Origin: Aliamphritea spongicola
GTDB lineage: Bacteria > Pseudomonadota > Gammaproteobacteria > Pseudomonadales > Balneatricaceae
Direction of reading: 5' to 3'
Assembly: GCA_024347235.1 (NCBI GenBank)
Contig: AP025283.1
Location: 3,410,001-3,474,000, forward strand
DNA length: 64,000 nucleotides
Below, piece by piece: positions 39,137 through 49,200 of the stretch (position 1 is its first letter; every line of letters starts with the position of its first letter). The translations under genes and the position numbers were made by a program. The notes under the pieces were generated by a model. The model was not told where the DNA came from, searched no databases, and saw only the letters and a program-made list of their open reading frames with translations.

Positions 39137-39174
39137 AAAAAATCCCGGAACGTTTAGCGTGACCGGGATTTTTA
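39137..39174 (+). terminator. Intrinsic terminator of degS
   Basis: AATCCCGG and CCGGGATT pair around a 14-base loop, flanked by A- and T-runs, making it usable in both directions between convergent genes. Confidence 0.8.
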
Positions 39175-39196
39175 TGCTTGTTAAAACAGCCTCTGC

Positions 39197-40413
39197 TTAA
39201 ACGCTTCGTGTCAGCCTCACGAAGGCTGACCGGCAGCCTCCCTTTTGCCAGATAACCTCCATGCCCGGTGCCGGATGTTCAGGCACCATCCGGGCCAGTA
39301 CCAGTGATACCCCGGCCATAGCCGCACCGGTTAAGAACACCGCGGCCGGCGAGAAAATCCAAAGTAACCCATAGGCAGCCGGCAGCACCACGGCAGCAAT
39401 GTGATTAATAGAAAAGCCACCCCGGCGGTCGATGCCATATCTTTCGGATCGGCAATTTTCTGCAAATAGGTTTTCTGGGCAATCGCCATGGAAAACAGAA
39501 TGTGATCCAGAATATACAATCCCACCGCGATCCAAGGATCAGACACAAAGGCATACGCGCCAAACACCAGCATCAGGCCGATATACTCCAGCGTCAGGGC
39601 CCGGCGTTCACCCCAATGGCCGATCAGCTTACCGATCTTCGGAGCCAGCAACATATTCAGGAAACCGTTCGCCAGAAACAGCAGAGAAATTTCCCCGGCA
39701 CTGAAGCCAAACTTTTCCACCATCAGGAAGCCGGCGAATACCACAAAAATCTGCCGGCGGGCACCGCCCATAAAGGTCAGCGCGTAATACAGCCAGTAAC
39801 GTTTACGTAAGATCAGCTTTTATGCTGTTCCACCTTTTCCGGAAACTGCCTGAACCAGCGCCAGCAAAACAGGGTAATCAGAATAGTAATCCCCCGCCTA
39901 GCAGGTAGACCAGTTCCATCGCAATACCGGCCACATCCAGCGCCAGCCACACCAGCCCGAATGCCACCAGGCTGGCAAATGAACGTACCGCCACCAGCTT
40001 GCCCAGCTTATGCGCTGCGGTCTTCTTATCGAACCACTGTAGCGACAACGACTGGTTCACCGTCTCGTAATAATGAAAGCCAATGGACATCAGCACCGTG
40101 GTGCAATACAGGCCCACTTCCGTTGGAAAAAGCCGGTTAATGCGGTCCCCAGCCCCAGCAGTAATAACGATACCAGCGCCAACGTTTGTTCACGCATAAA
40201 CACCAGTAACAGCACCGCGGCAAACGCCATAAAGCCCGGGATCTCACGCAGCGACTGCAGAATACCGATTTCCACACCGGTAAATGCCGCCCGCTCAATC
40301 ACAAAATTATTCAACAGCGCCTGCCAGACACCAAATGATATCGGCATCGACACCGCCATCAGAATCAGCAGCATTTCCGGGCTGCGCCAGTCGATTCCTT
40401 TAAACATATTCAT
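39197..40413 (-). CDS. Major-facilitator transporter (several frameshifts)
   Basis: The N terminus MNMFKGIDWRSPEMLLILMA is followed by helices such as SMPISFGVWQALLNNFVIER and IPGFMAFAAVLLLVF. The middle part contains MGLYCTTVLMSIGFHYYETV and LGKLVAVRSFASLVAFGLVW. The C-terminal half contains KFGFSAGEISLLFLANGFLN and GRRQIFVVFAGFLMV-type segments. Breaks near 40120, 39890, 39800 and 39425. About 408 residues, 12 helices. Substrate unknown. It diverges from an AraC-type regulator at 40505, a common regulator-exporter pairing. Confidence 0.75.
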
Positions 40414-40504
40414 ACATCACCCTGATCAAACCGAATTGCTCTGAATTGCTCTCAGCTACACGGTTTACTTTAAAAGCTCTCCGATATGTCGTATATAATC
40501 CACT

Positions 40505-41340
40505 ATGACAAAAATAACGAAAAACAGACAAACAGAGCCCCTGGCCAGCCCACTGGATCAGCCCGGAGGATATTCAGGCCGGTTTACCGGAAGATGTCCC
40601 CGAAAACTGGTGATCCGTCACTTTGGTCACGAGGCCAATCATTACTCCCCTTACCACTGTCATAGCTGGGGCAGCTGCTGTTTATCTCTGAAGGGCTGGT
40701 GCAAGTCAGCGCCCGGGACATCGGCCACTGGATTGTGCCACCCCAGCGAGCCGTCTGGATCCCCCGTTTATCGAGCACGACGCCCTGTCACTGCAACGTC
40801 TGCAAATGCACAATGTCTATATCTGCCCGCAGGCAGCCTCCGGTATGCCGGATCACTGTCAGGTGGTGCATATCACTCCGCTGCTGCGGGAATTAATTAT
40901 GGCACTGTCCAAACTGCCCCGCCTGTATGACGAACAAGGCGCTGATGGCCGTATGGTGGATGTTTTTCTCGATCAGTTAAAAGCCACCCCGGAAGTGCCG
41001 CTGCACCTGCCCCAGCCCAAAGCCAGCGGCTGCAGACCCTGACCAGCAGCCTGCAGCAAAACCCGGCGGACAACCGCCCCTACAGTATTGGGCAGATCAG
41101 ATCGGCTGCAGTGAACGCACCCTCGCACGGCGCTTTCACAAAGAAACCGGCATGACCTTTGGCCAGTGGCGTCAGCAGGCCCGCTTACTGGAAGCCCTGA
41201 GCCGGATCGCCAGTGGCCAGCCCATTGCCAGCATCGCTCAGGATCTTGGCTACAGCAGCCAAAGTGCATTCATAAGTATGTTCCGCAAAGCGCTGGGCAA
41301 AACACCCACCCGCTATTTTCAGCCGGCAGACAGCGAATAA
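40505..41340 (+). CDS. AraC-family regulator with cupin sensor (frameshifted)
   Basis: N-terminal cupin: HFGHEANHYSPYHCHSWG with the metal-site-like HxH pattern, then LVQVSARDIGHWIVPPQRAV and WIPPFIEHDAL. The C-terminal double HTH contains ERTLARRFHKETGMTFGQWR and IASIAQDLGYSSQSAFISMF. Breaks near 40567, 40605, 40665, 40770 and 41030. About 281 residues. The layout matches NimR/YpdC-like regulators that control an adjacent efflux pump, here the divergent MFS gene (inference). Confidence 0.82.
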
Positions 41341-41465
41341 CGCAACGGCGCTAACACTATCATTTCATTCATATTTGCCTGCAAAACTCTCATACACAGC
41401 CATATCCGCCCCGGAAATCTTGAGTTAGAATGCGGACAATATTGTCTCACTGTAAGGCTGTTACT

Positions 41466-42521
41466 ATGTCTAATCTGTTCACCCGTTTATTAAATGAACG
41501 CCCTTACCTGCTTGCTGACGGCGCCCTTGGTACCAATCTTTTCAAAATGGGCCTGCAAACCGGCGACGCGCCGGAACTGTGGAACACCGACCACCCGGAT
41601 CGTATTCAGGATCTGGCCCAGCAGTTTATCGATGCCGGTTCAGACATCCTGCTGACCAACAGCTTCGGTGGCACCCGCTACCGCCTGAAACTGCACAACG
41701 CTCAGGACCGGGTTGAAGAACTGAATGCCAAGTCTGCACAGCTGTTGAAAGAACTGGCAGATGCCAGCGACCGTGAGATTGTGATTGCAGGCTCAATGGG
41801 CCCCACCGGTGAAATTCTGGTACCGGCCGGCACCCTGACATTTGAAGAAGCGTACGATGCCTTCAAAGAACAGGCGGAAGCCCTGAAAGCCGGCGGTGTA
41901 GACGTACTGTGGATCGAAACCATTTCCGACGCCACCGAAGCCAAAGCCGCTTACGACGCTGCAGCCAGCACCGGCCTGCCTGTGGTTTACACCATGAGTA
42001 TCGACACCAACGGCCGTACCATGATGGGTGTGACACCGTCTGACCTGATTAAACTGAGCACCGAGCTGGATCACCCACCGGGTGCCTGCGGTACCAACTG
42101 CGGTATCGGCGCCTCTGAAGTGGTTGCCGCCATCATGAACATGAAGAATGCCGCTGCAGAGCAGAAAACCGATCCGGTACTGGTGGCCAAAGCCAACTGC
42201 GGTATTCCGGAATATGTAGACGGCAAGATCGTATACAGCGGTACCCCGGAACTGATGGCACAATACGCCCGTCTGGTTCGGGATGCCGGTGCCAAGATCA
42301 TTGGCGGCTGCTGCGGTACCTCTCCGGAACACATTGCTGCCATGCGGGATTCACTGGACGGCTACGAGCCCGGCGAAACCCCGGACATTGAAACCCTCGA
42401 AGCACAGCTTGGCCCGATTACCCAGGGTGCCAAAGCCCAGCTGGGCGGTGACCTGAGCGTTGCCGGTGGTTCCCTCAGCGGTGGCGGCCGTGAACGCCGT
42501 TCCCGCCGCGCCCGTAAGTAA
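41466..42521 (+). CDS. Homocysteine S-methyltransferase family protein (betaine-homocysteine methyltransferase-like)
   Basis: The ATG at 41466 is chosen (MSNLFTRLLNERPYLLADGA); an in-frame ATG at 41430 lies 12 codons upstream with no better context. LLADGALGTNLF, LTNSFGGTRYRL and AGSMGPTGEIL are the barrel start motifs. The zinc-binding Cys are in GACGTNCGIG and IGGCCGTSPEHIAAM. Intact frame, 351 residues. The last 15 residues are Gly- then Arg-rich (GGGRERRSRRARK), an odd tail. Probable methyl donor is betaine or a related onium compound, common in marine bacteria (inference). Confidence 0.85.
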   Translation: MSNLFTRLLNERPYLLADGALGTNLFKMGLQTGDAPELWNTDHPDRIQDLAQQFIDAGSDILLTNSFGGTRYRLKLHNAQDRVEELNAKSAQLLKELADASDREIVIAGSMGPTGEILVPAGTLTFEEAYDAFKEQAEALKAGGVDVLWIETISDATEAKAAYDAAASTGLPVVYTMSIDTNGRTMMGVTPSDLIKLSTELDHPPGACGTNCGIGASEVVAAIMNMKNAAAEQKTDPVLVAKANCGIPEYVDGKIVYSGTPELMAQYARLVRDAGAKIIGGCCGTSPEHIAAMRDSLDGYEPGETPDIETLEAQLGPITQGAKAQLGGDLSVAGGSLSGGGRERRSRRARK

Positions 42522-42541
42522 TTACGCTTCCCTGCACACTT

Positions 42542-42571
42542 AAAAGCCCGGCCAGTCTGCCGGGCTTTTTA
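42542..42571 (+). terminator. Intrinsic terminator of the methyltransferase gene
   Basis: AAAAGCCCGGC, 6-base loop, GCCGGGCTTTTT: perfect 11-bp stem. Confidence 0.92.
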
Positions 42572-42780
42572 TTGCCTGTCAGCCCATCCTGATAATCAGC
42601 CTGCCGACACACAACATTACCTGATTCAGCCACCAGAATTGCCAGTAACTGTCGACAAACTGTCGCCCTAACCGACTACTCCTGCCTTACAATCTGGCCT
42701 TTCTTGTCTGATCCGGACAACAACTATAAGGATATACCCGCGCCATATCGGCAAGTACCCACAACGGGGAATCATGCTGT

Positions 42781-42890
42781 AACACGTGTTTTATATATAG
42801 TATGTTAAGCCTTTAGTGTTAGGGCTATGGCCTGACGGACGAGCTAAATTAAGGGACGAATACTCCCGTACAGCCGGCAATTGGCGGCTA
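42781..42890 (+). promoter_or_regulatory. Structured 5' leader upstream of the binding-protein/GGDEF-EAL pair
   Basis: The 420-base gap before the gene at 42942 holds a 10-base palindrome AACACGTGTT (42781-42790) and then three hairpins in a row. These are GTTAGGGC/GGCCTGAC (about 42818-42836), GGGA/TCCC around CGAATAC (42853-42867) and AGCCG/CGGCT around GCAATTGG (42872-42889). No known riboswitch consensus could be matched with confidence. The remaining part of the gap shows nothing else. Confidence 0.4.
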
Positions 42891-42941
42891 TAACAGCGTT
42901 TTCATCGGTTTCCTTACCCGTCGTACAAAGGATGGTAGTAC

Positions 42942-43704
42942 ATGAATCGCAAGACCGGATCTACCCACAGAATGCCGTTACTCATACTGTTCGTGACCAG
43001 TCTGTTAGCCTCATCCGTAAAGGCGTCTGAATTAAAGGTATTCGCCAGCCATTACCCGCCATTTGATATTGCCGACAATAAGCAGACTCCCGGCTTTGAT
43101 GTGGAAGTAACAGAAGCAGCATTTGCCGCTTCAGGCATCAACGTAAACGTGGATTTTCGCCCCTGGGCCCGGATTATGCGGGATGTTCAGGCCGGTACAG
43201 CCACCGCAGCGGTTACCTGCAGTGCAAATTCTGAGCGCAGTAAACGGCTTTATTACAGCGACGAGATCAGCGGCAGTCAGGTCGGTCTGATCAGCCTTAA
43301 AACACTGGATACCAGTGCAATAAAGTCACTGGAAGATTTACGTAATTACCGGGTGGTATCAGTCAACGGCTATGCAACCCAGGCTGAGCTGATAAACAAG
43401 AACATAAAAACGCTGAACGTAAACCGCATGGATGAAGCCATTAACCTCATCGCCCGCCAGCGTCAGGATATTTTTATATCGGGCGCGAAGCCGCCCTGTT
43501 TATTGCCAATCAACTGGGCCTTGCCCATAACATTAAATTTACCCCACTGGCCGACAAACCCACTCTGAAACTCTATGTCTGTTTCAGCAAAAGTGGCCGG
43601 GAGTTCAGCACCTGATCAAAAAGTTTAACCAGGGCTTACAACGGATCCGTACTAACGGCGTTTTTCAGGAGATACACGCACGCTATGGTCTTACACCTTA
43701 TTAA
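42942..43704 (+). CDS. Periplasmic solute-binding protein, SBP_bac_3 type (frameshifted)
   Basis: Signal peptide LLILFVTSLLASSVKA, then LKVFASHYPPFDIADNKQTP with GFDVEVTEAAFAASGINV, the typical start of family 3 binding proteins. VDFRPWARIMRDVQAGTATA and AVTCSANSERSKRLYYSDEI follow. Breaks near 43482 and 43600 lead through EAALFIANQLGLAHNIKFTP to HLIKKFNQGLQRIRTNGVFQ and EIHARYGLTPY. About 254 residues. No ABC permease is next to it; instead a membrane GGDEF-EAL protein starts 21 bases later, suggesting a sensory role (inference). Confidence 0.85.
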
Positions 43705-43725
43705 CCCGTACCGGGGACTGCAGTT

Positions 43726-46133
43726 ATGATCCCGTTACGACAGCAACTGGGATTCAGGAACTTCATACTGGCGCTGATCATGATGCTGGTACTGAGTCTT
43801 GCATCCTCCGCCGTACAGATTTACTCCGACTGGCAGGCCACTACCCGCAACATGGAAAATCAGGTTCACCAGACCCTCGGGCTACTGGAAGAATCTGCCA
43901 TTCAGGCAGCCTATCAGCTAGACCGGGTACTGGCCCAGCGAATTGTAGTCAGCCTGATGAAAACCCCGTCGATCTTTAAAGCAGAAATCAAAGACGACTG
44001 GGGCAACAAACTGGCTGAAACCGAACGGCCGGTTATGAATTCCAGCGTCTACTGGTACGACAACAACTTCATTGAACGCTACCGGACCTTTGCCCATACC
44101 CTGACCCTGCCGGAAAAAGGCATCGGCGTCGGCAGCCTGGAAGTGTCCATCGATCAGGCTGAAATCATGAAAGACTTCACCCGCCGCAGCTGGCAGGTGG
44201 TGTACATCAAACTGATCGAATCCCTTATTACAGCCATGCTGTTCTTCGGGGTGTTCTTCTTCTTTGTAACCCGGCCGATCATCAATATCACCCACAACAT
44301 CGCCGGCCTGAATACCGACCCGGAACACCCGGAACTGCTGGACCTGCCAAGCCGCCATAAAGGTGATGAACTGGGCTTCCTGATTAAAAGCTTCAACAAT
44401 ATGCTGGACAAACAGCTGCGGATTGAACGCTCCCTCACCGACCGTGAAGCTTACTTCCGGGCCGTGATGGAACAGGCCAGTGACGGCATCTTCCTGCTGG
44501 ACAGCCAAGGCCAGCTGCTGGATGTGAATGCCAGCGCCTGCTATGCCCTCAAACACAGTAAAGAAGAGCTGCTCAGCTGCAGCCTGTTTGATATCTGTAA
44601 CGAAAAGTACCACGACGACCTGCGGGCCATGATCAAGGAAGCCGACTTCAACACCTCGATCACCAAAGAAGTGGAAATGTACCGCCGGGATAAATCCATC
44701 AACCTGATGGAAATCCGTACCGTACAGGTAAAAATCAACGACCAGACCTGTCTGCTCAGCTCCGCCCGTAATATCGGTAAACGTAAGTCCGCGGAAGAGC
44801 GCATAAAATACCTGGCGTTTTACGACTCCCTGACCGACTTGCCTAACCGCCAGTTACTCAACGACCGGATCACCCAGGCACTGCGCATTGCCAACCGCCA
44901 CCAGCACACCGGCGGCATCCTGTTCCTGGACCTTGACCGTTTCAAGCTGATCAATGATTCACTGGGCCACAGTGTCGGCGACAACCTGCTGAAACAGGTG
45001 GCACTGCGGCTGAAGTCCAGCCTGCGCAGCGAAGACACGGTTGCCCGTCTGGGTGGCGACGAATTCGTTATTCTGGTGCCGGAAATCCCCACGGAAGAAT
45101 ACTGTGCAACCACCGGCATTCAGCACCTGGCCCAGAAGATTCTGCAGCTGTTTAAGCAACCGTTTATCATCAACGGCCACAAACTGTTCGTCTCAACCAG
45201 TGTGGGCATCACCCTGTTCCCTCAGGCACATGCGGTCAGTATCGACGACCTGTTACGGCAGGCCGATACCGCCATGTATCAGTCAAAACGGCAGGGGCGT
45301 AACCAGCTGTGCTTCTACCAGCAACAGCTGCAGGAAAGCGTGAATGAACGTCTGACCCTTGAAAAGACCTGCACCATGCGCTGGAAAATGAAGAATTCGA
45401 ACTCTTCTACCAGCCACAGGTAAACATGCAGGGACAACTGATCGGTATGGAAGCCCTGCTGCGCTGGCGACACCCTCAGCACGGACTGGTTGCACCGGAC
45501 AACTTCATTGGTGTTGCCGAAGAAACCGGCCTGATTCTGCCAATCGGCAAATGGGTACTGGAAGAATCCTTCCGTCAGTTAATCAGCTGGCAGGAGCAGT
45601 CATTACCGGAAAGCTTCCGTCGCCTGTCGATAAACATCAGCCCTAAACAGTTTATTCAGCCGGACTTCGTTGACCAGCTGGAAGCTCTGCAGCAACAGTC
45701 CGGTATAGATTCCTCGCTGATATGCCTGGAGCTGACTGAAAACATGCTGATCGAAAACATTGAAGCTGCCGCCAGCCAGATGCGCCGCCTGAAAGCACTC
45801 GGGGTTCACCTGTCGATTGATGACTTCGGCACCGGCTATTCATCCCTGCGGTACCTGAAAACCCTGCCGCTGAATGAACTGAAGATTGATAAGTCCTTCG
45901 TCCATGATATCCGTACCGACGCCAGCAGCCTGACCATCGTCGAAACCATTATCGCCATGGCCGACAGTCTGGATCTGGAAATCATTGCTGAAGGGGTTGA
46001 AACACAGGCCGACCAGGAACTGCTGGAATCCCTCGGTTGCCAGCACTTCCAGGGCTACCTGTACAGCCGTCCGGTACCGGCTGCAGAATGTGCACATATG
46101 TTTACCTCTGAACCGATGGCCTTACTGGACTAA
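43726..46133 (+). CDS. Membrane PAS-GGDEF-EAL c-di-GMP turnover protein (one frameshift)
   Basis: First membrane helix FILALIMMLVLSLASSAVQI, a periplasmic domain of about 125 residues, second helix LIESLITAMLFFGVFFFFVT and a HAMP-like stretch. The PAS domain runs from about residue 240 (YFRAVMEQASDGIFLLDSQG). The GGDEF domain keeps RLGGDEFVILV and LTDLPNRQLLNDRI. A missing base near 45375 hides the junction to the EAL domain, which keeps MEALLRWRHP, ELTENMLIEN, DDFGTGYSSLRYL and AEGVET. Both catalytic motifs are therefore intact; net activity cannot be predicted. About 802 residues. It probably receives input from the adjacent binding protein. Confidence 0.92.
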
Positions 46134-46216
46134 ACTGCAGGACTGATCTGCGGGGTTGATCTGTGAGCCAGGCCTCAAAGCAGAACAGAACTAAACAGAG
46201 CAAAACAACCAGCCAT

Positions 46217-46250
46217 AAAAACCGGTGCGCCTCAGGGAACACCGGTTTTT
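46217..46250. terminator. Bidirectional intrinsic terminator
   Basis: AAAAACCGGTG, 12-base loop, CACCGGTTTTT: perfect 11-bp stem with A- and T-runs, between the convergent GGDEF-EAL and chemoreceptor genes. Confidence 0.88.
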
Positions 46251-46317
46251 ATACCCTGCTGCCAGTATGATCAGCACTGGCGGCAGTATCAGTCAGCTCA
46301 AAACAGTTCAGAACAAC

Positions 46318-47551
46318 TCAGAACAATTCGACATCGTCATCAGCGCCTGCAGCTACGCCGGCTGGCTCAGTATTCCGGGAGCGGGTTCTGCGCTGCACAT
46401 GCCAGTGATCCCCTTCAAGGCTGAACACCTGCAGCTTATCGCGCAGCTGTTTACCCAACGCCTCCAGATCATCTTTGGAAATAGTATGCACCTGCGACTC
46501 ATGTAGGGTTTCACGGTTCAGAGCCGCCAGAGTATCACTGGAATTACGCACTTCTATGGCACGCTGCTGCTGATGCTCGGCAGACTCACTGATCGCACCG
46601 GCCGCCTCATGCACCCGGCCAATAATATTCACCAGATCCGTCAGCTGATCGCCAACTTCTTTCACCCGGCTGTTGTTCTCTTCAGAGGCTTCGCCCCCTT
46701 CCTGCATCGCTTCCGCCAGGCTGCCGGCACCAATCTGAATCCGCTCCAGCATGCCCTGCACTTCCTGCGTAGACTGCCGGGTACGCTCTGCCAGACTGCG
46801 TACCTCATCGGCCACCACCGCAAAGCCACGCCCCTGCTCACCGGCACGGGCCGCTTCAATCGCCGCGTTCAGGGCCAGCAGGTTGGTCTGCTCAGCAATG
46901 CCGTTGATCACTTCAACAATGCTGCCTACCTGATCGGTTTCTGTTTTTAAACCGTCCAGAATGCTCTGCGCTTCCACCATATGGCCGGACAAACGGTCCA
47001 CCACTTCCTGGGCAGACGTCATGGAATGCTGACACTCCATCACCGCGGCGTTGCCCGCAGAGGCTTCATCTACAATGGTACGGGCGCTGCCGGCCACTTC
47101 AGTGGATACGGTTTTAATGCTATCCATGGCATGGAGGATTTCATCGGAACGGCTGTCCTGCAGTGAGGCTTTTGCGTCGCATTGCCGTAGCTGTCTGCCA
47201 GCTCGTGGGACATAGGGATCAGCCGGGCTGCCGAGCTGGTTACCCCAGCCACCGCCTGCTCGACCCGCTGCTGCAACTGATTCATGTTATCTGTCAGAGC
47301 ATGAATCTCAGGGTGCTTACTGTCAAAGCGCACCCGCAGATCGATCTTCTCTTCCGCCAGTACAGCATCGATTTTCTCCTGCAGTGATCCGATCCGGTTT
47401 TGAGCAACCAATATCGCCCCCAGAACAGACCGCCGAACAGCACCAGATCACGGGCAAGCCGTACATACAGGTCAGCGAGATATTCATCTAACAAAAAGTT
47501 GCTGGCGAGTAACACCACCGCCGCAATCCAGAACAGCATCTTACGGGTCAT
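46318..47551 (-). CDS. Chemoreceptor (MCP) without a large periplasmic domain (two frameshifts)
   Basis: [20 protein letters not shown] with a second short hydrophobic stretch ([16 protein letters not shown]) forms a hairpin-like membrane anchor with almost no periplasmic part. A cytoplasmic segment then leads to the signalling hairpin [20 protein letters not shown] with [20 protein letters not shown]. Breaks near 47404 and 47163. The last 60 residues beyond the coiled coil ([20 protein letters not shown]) are not MCP-typical. About 411 residues. Senses a cytoplasmic or membrane signal, by architecture (inference). Confidence 0.88.
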
Positions 47552-47857
47552 AACTTCACACCAAATCCTGAGTGTTTGTGTACTTTCTACGCGAGTAAAA
47601 ACGTGTCACACAATGGTAGCAACAACCCCTGAAAAAGTAAGGAATTAGCTGACTTATCAAGGGGATATCCTAACCAAAATGAGTTGTGTCACATTCCCCT
47701 ACAATCATTACAGGGTGCGTTTTCGGCCGCACAAAACATTTCATTCCCAAAATGATATATCGCCTCTTCCCAACCCGGCCGGTAACGGCTATCTCTGTAA
47801 CAGATAACCAAACGGATTCAGTCAGCGATCGCCAGGCATACCCGGCAAGGAAGGATT
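47552..47857. other. 306-base gap between divergent genes
   Basis: No open frame with support. It must contain promoters for the minus-strand chemoreceptor and the plus-strand BLUF gene. I see no clear operator or hairpin. Confidence 0.4.
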
Positions 47858-48292
47858 ATGGAACTTGTACATCTGATTTATACCAGCGCAGCCAAACAGG
47901 AAGACCTCAGCCCAGAAGAACTTGAAACCATTCTGCACAGCAGCCGGGTCAATAACGAGAAAGCCGACATTACCGGTATTCTCCTGTTTCAGGATGGCTG
48001 CTTCTTTCAGGTACTTGAAGGTGACCGGCAAACCATTGAGCCGCTGTACCGGAAAATCAGCTTCGACCGCCGCCATACCAACTGTATGAAACTGATCATT
48101 GAACCCATTGAAGAACGTTGCTTTGGCCAGTGGAGCACGGGGTATCCCAAAATCACCAAACAGCAACTCAGCGACATTGAAGGGCTGAATGATTTCTTCA
48201 CCCGGGGTAAATCATTCAGCGAACTGGAAGAAGGCCGTGCGCGACAACTGCTGGCGGCGTTCAAAGATGGCAAATGGCGAAATAACCTGTAA
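47858..48292 (+). CDS. BLUF-domain blue-light photoreceptor
   Basis: 144 residues, intact. The FAD-binding BLUF landmarks are present: Tyr in VHLIYTSAAK, Asn in SRVNNEKADITGILLFQDG, Gln in CFFQVLEGDRQTIEPLY, and Trp near the end of the core (ERCFGQWSTGYPKI). A short C-terminal helix follows (SFSELEEGRARQLLAAFKDG). There is no attached effector, so it works by protein-protein contact like PixD/SlrB (family knowledge). Neighbouring GGDEF-EAL and chemotaxis genes are possible partners (inference). Confidence 0.93.
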   Translation: MELVHLIYTSAAKQEDLSPEELETILHSSRVNNEKADITGILLFQDGCFFQVLEGDRQTIEPLYRKISFDRRHTNCMKLIIEPIEERCFGQWSTGYPKITKQQLSDIEGLNDFFTRGKSFSELEEGRARQLLAAFKDGKWRNNL

Positions 48293-48384
48293 AAACCCTG
48301 CGTAGCACTCTCTCTGTCAAACCCTGCACGGCCTGCTATGATGTGCCTCTGGTAAATAACGCTTTTGTTACTGAAGGACGCAAC

Positions 48385-49131
48385 ATGTTAAAGAACCTCT
48401 TTGCACGGATCGGTGTGGGTGCTGCCACTGTCGATACTATTCTGACCACCGAACACTTCCTGCCCGGCGCCCGGGTTGAAGGCCGCATAGACGTTAAAGG
48501 GGGTGATGTGGAACAGGAAATTTCCGCAATCACCCTGAAGCTGATGACCAATGCCAAAGTTGAAAGCGACGACACCGTCAGCTACGTCGCACACCCGATT
48601 AACCAGTTTCAGGTGACGGAAGCGTTCACTTTGAAGCCAAACGAATCCCGCAGTATGGACTTCAGTTTCGACCTGCATCCGGAGACGCCGATTACCGTAC
48701 TGGACACCCACAACAACCAGTGCCAGGTATGGGTGGAAACCGCACTGGATATCGACTTTGCTGTCGACCCTACCGACCGCGACCCAATGCACATTCACCC
48801 GCCACAGGCCGTCACCTACTTCATTCAGGCCATGAACGCCTGTGGCTATGGCATGGTAAAAGCCGATGTGGAAAGTGGCTTCCTGCGGGCCAATAACTTC
48901 CGTTCACACTCCGGCTGCTATCAGGAAATTGAATTCCGCCCCGGCGGTTACGGTTCAATGTTTGGCAGCATCCAGGAAGCGGAACTGTCATTCATCCTGA
49001 CACCGGACACCACCCATGTGCTGATTGAGCTGGACCGTACTTTTGCCGGCGATGGCTACCGGGAAATCAGCGTCAGCAACGACGCCAGCTACGCCCAGAT
49101 TGAAGGGCAGATCAAAGCCCTATTGGCCTGA
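48385..49131 (+). CDS. Spo0M-like arrestin-fold protein
   Basis: Start at the ATG at 48385 (MLKNLFARIGVGAATVDTIL) behind AAGGA; the longer frame from 48343 lacks a ribosome site. GARVEGRIDVKGGDVEQEIS and AFTLKPNESRSMDFSFDLHP are typical of the SpoOM family, as is WVETALDIDFAVDPTDRDPM. Intact, 248 residues. In Bacillus Spo0M modulates developmental signalling; in gammaproteobacteria the role is unknown. Terminator follows. Confidence 0.85.
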   Translation: MLKNLFARIGVGAATVDTILTTEHFLPGARVEGRIDVKGGDVEQEISAITLKLMTNAKVESDDTVSYVAHPINQFQVTEAFTLKPNESRSMDFSFDLHPETPITVLDTHNNQCQVWVETALDIDFAVDPTDRDPMHIHPPQAVTYFIQAMNACGYGMVKADVESGFLRANNFRSHSGCYQEIEFRPGGYGSMFGSIQEAELSFILTPDTTHVLIELDRTFAGDGYREISVSNDASYAQIEGQIKALLA

Positions 49132-49150
49132 GCGACTGACACTCAAAGCA

Positions 49151-49176
49151 AAAACCGGGCGCATGGCCCGGTTTTT
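49151..49176. terminator. Bidirectional intrinsic terminator
   Basis: AAAACCGGGC, loop GCATG, GCCCGGTTTTT: perfect 10-bp stem between convergent genes. Confidence 0.9.
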
Positions 49177-49200
49177 GTGTTTAAGCATTAGCAGCTGAAT

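Noticed and set aside
42818..42890. c-di-GMP-I (GEMM) or guanidine-II riboswitch
   Set aside because: Short GGGACGA boxes are suggestive, but the conserved GEMM core and the tandem ACGR-loop hairpins could not be matched; kept only as an unclassified structured leader.
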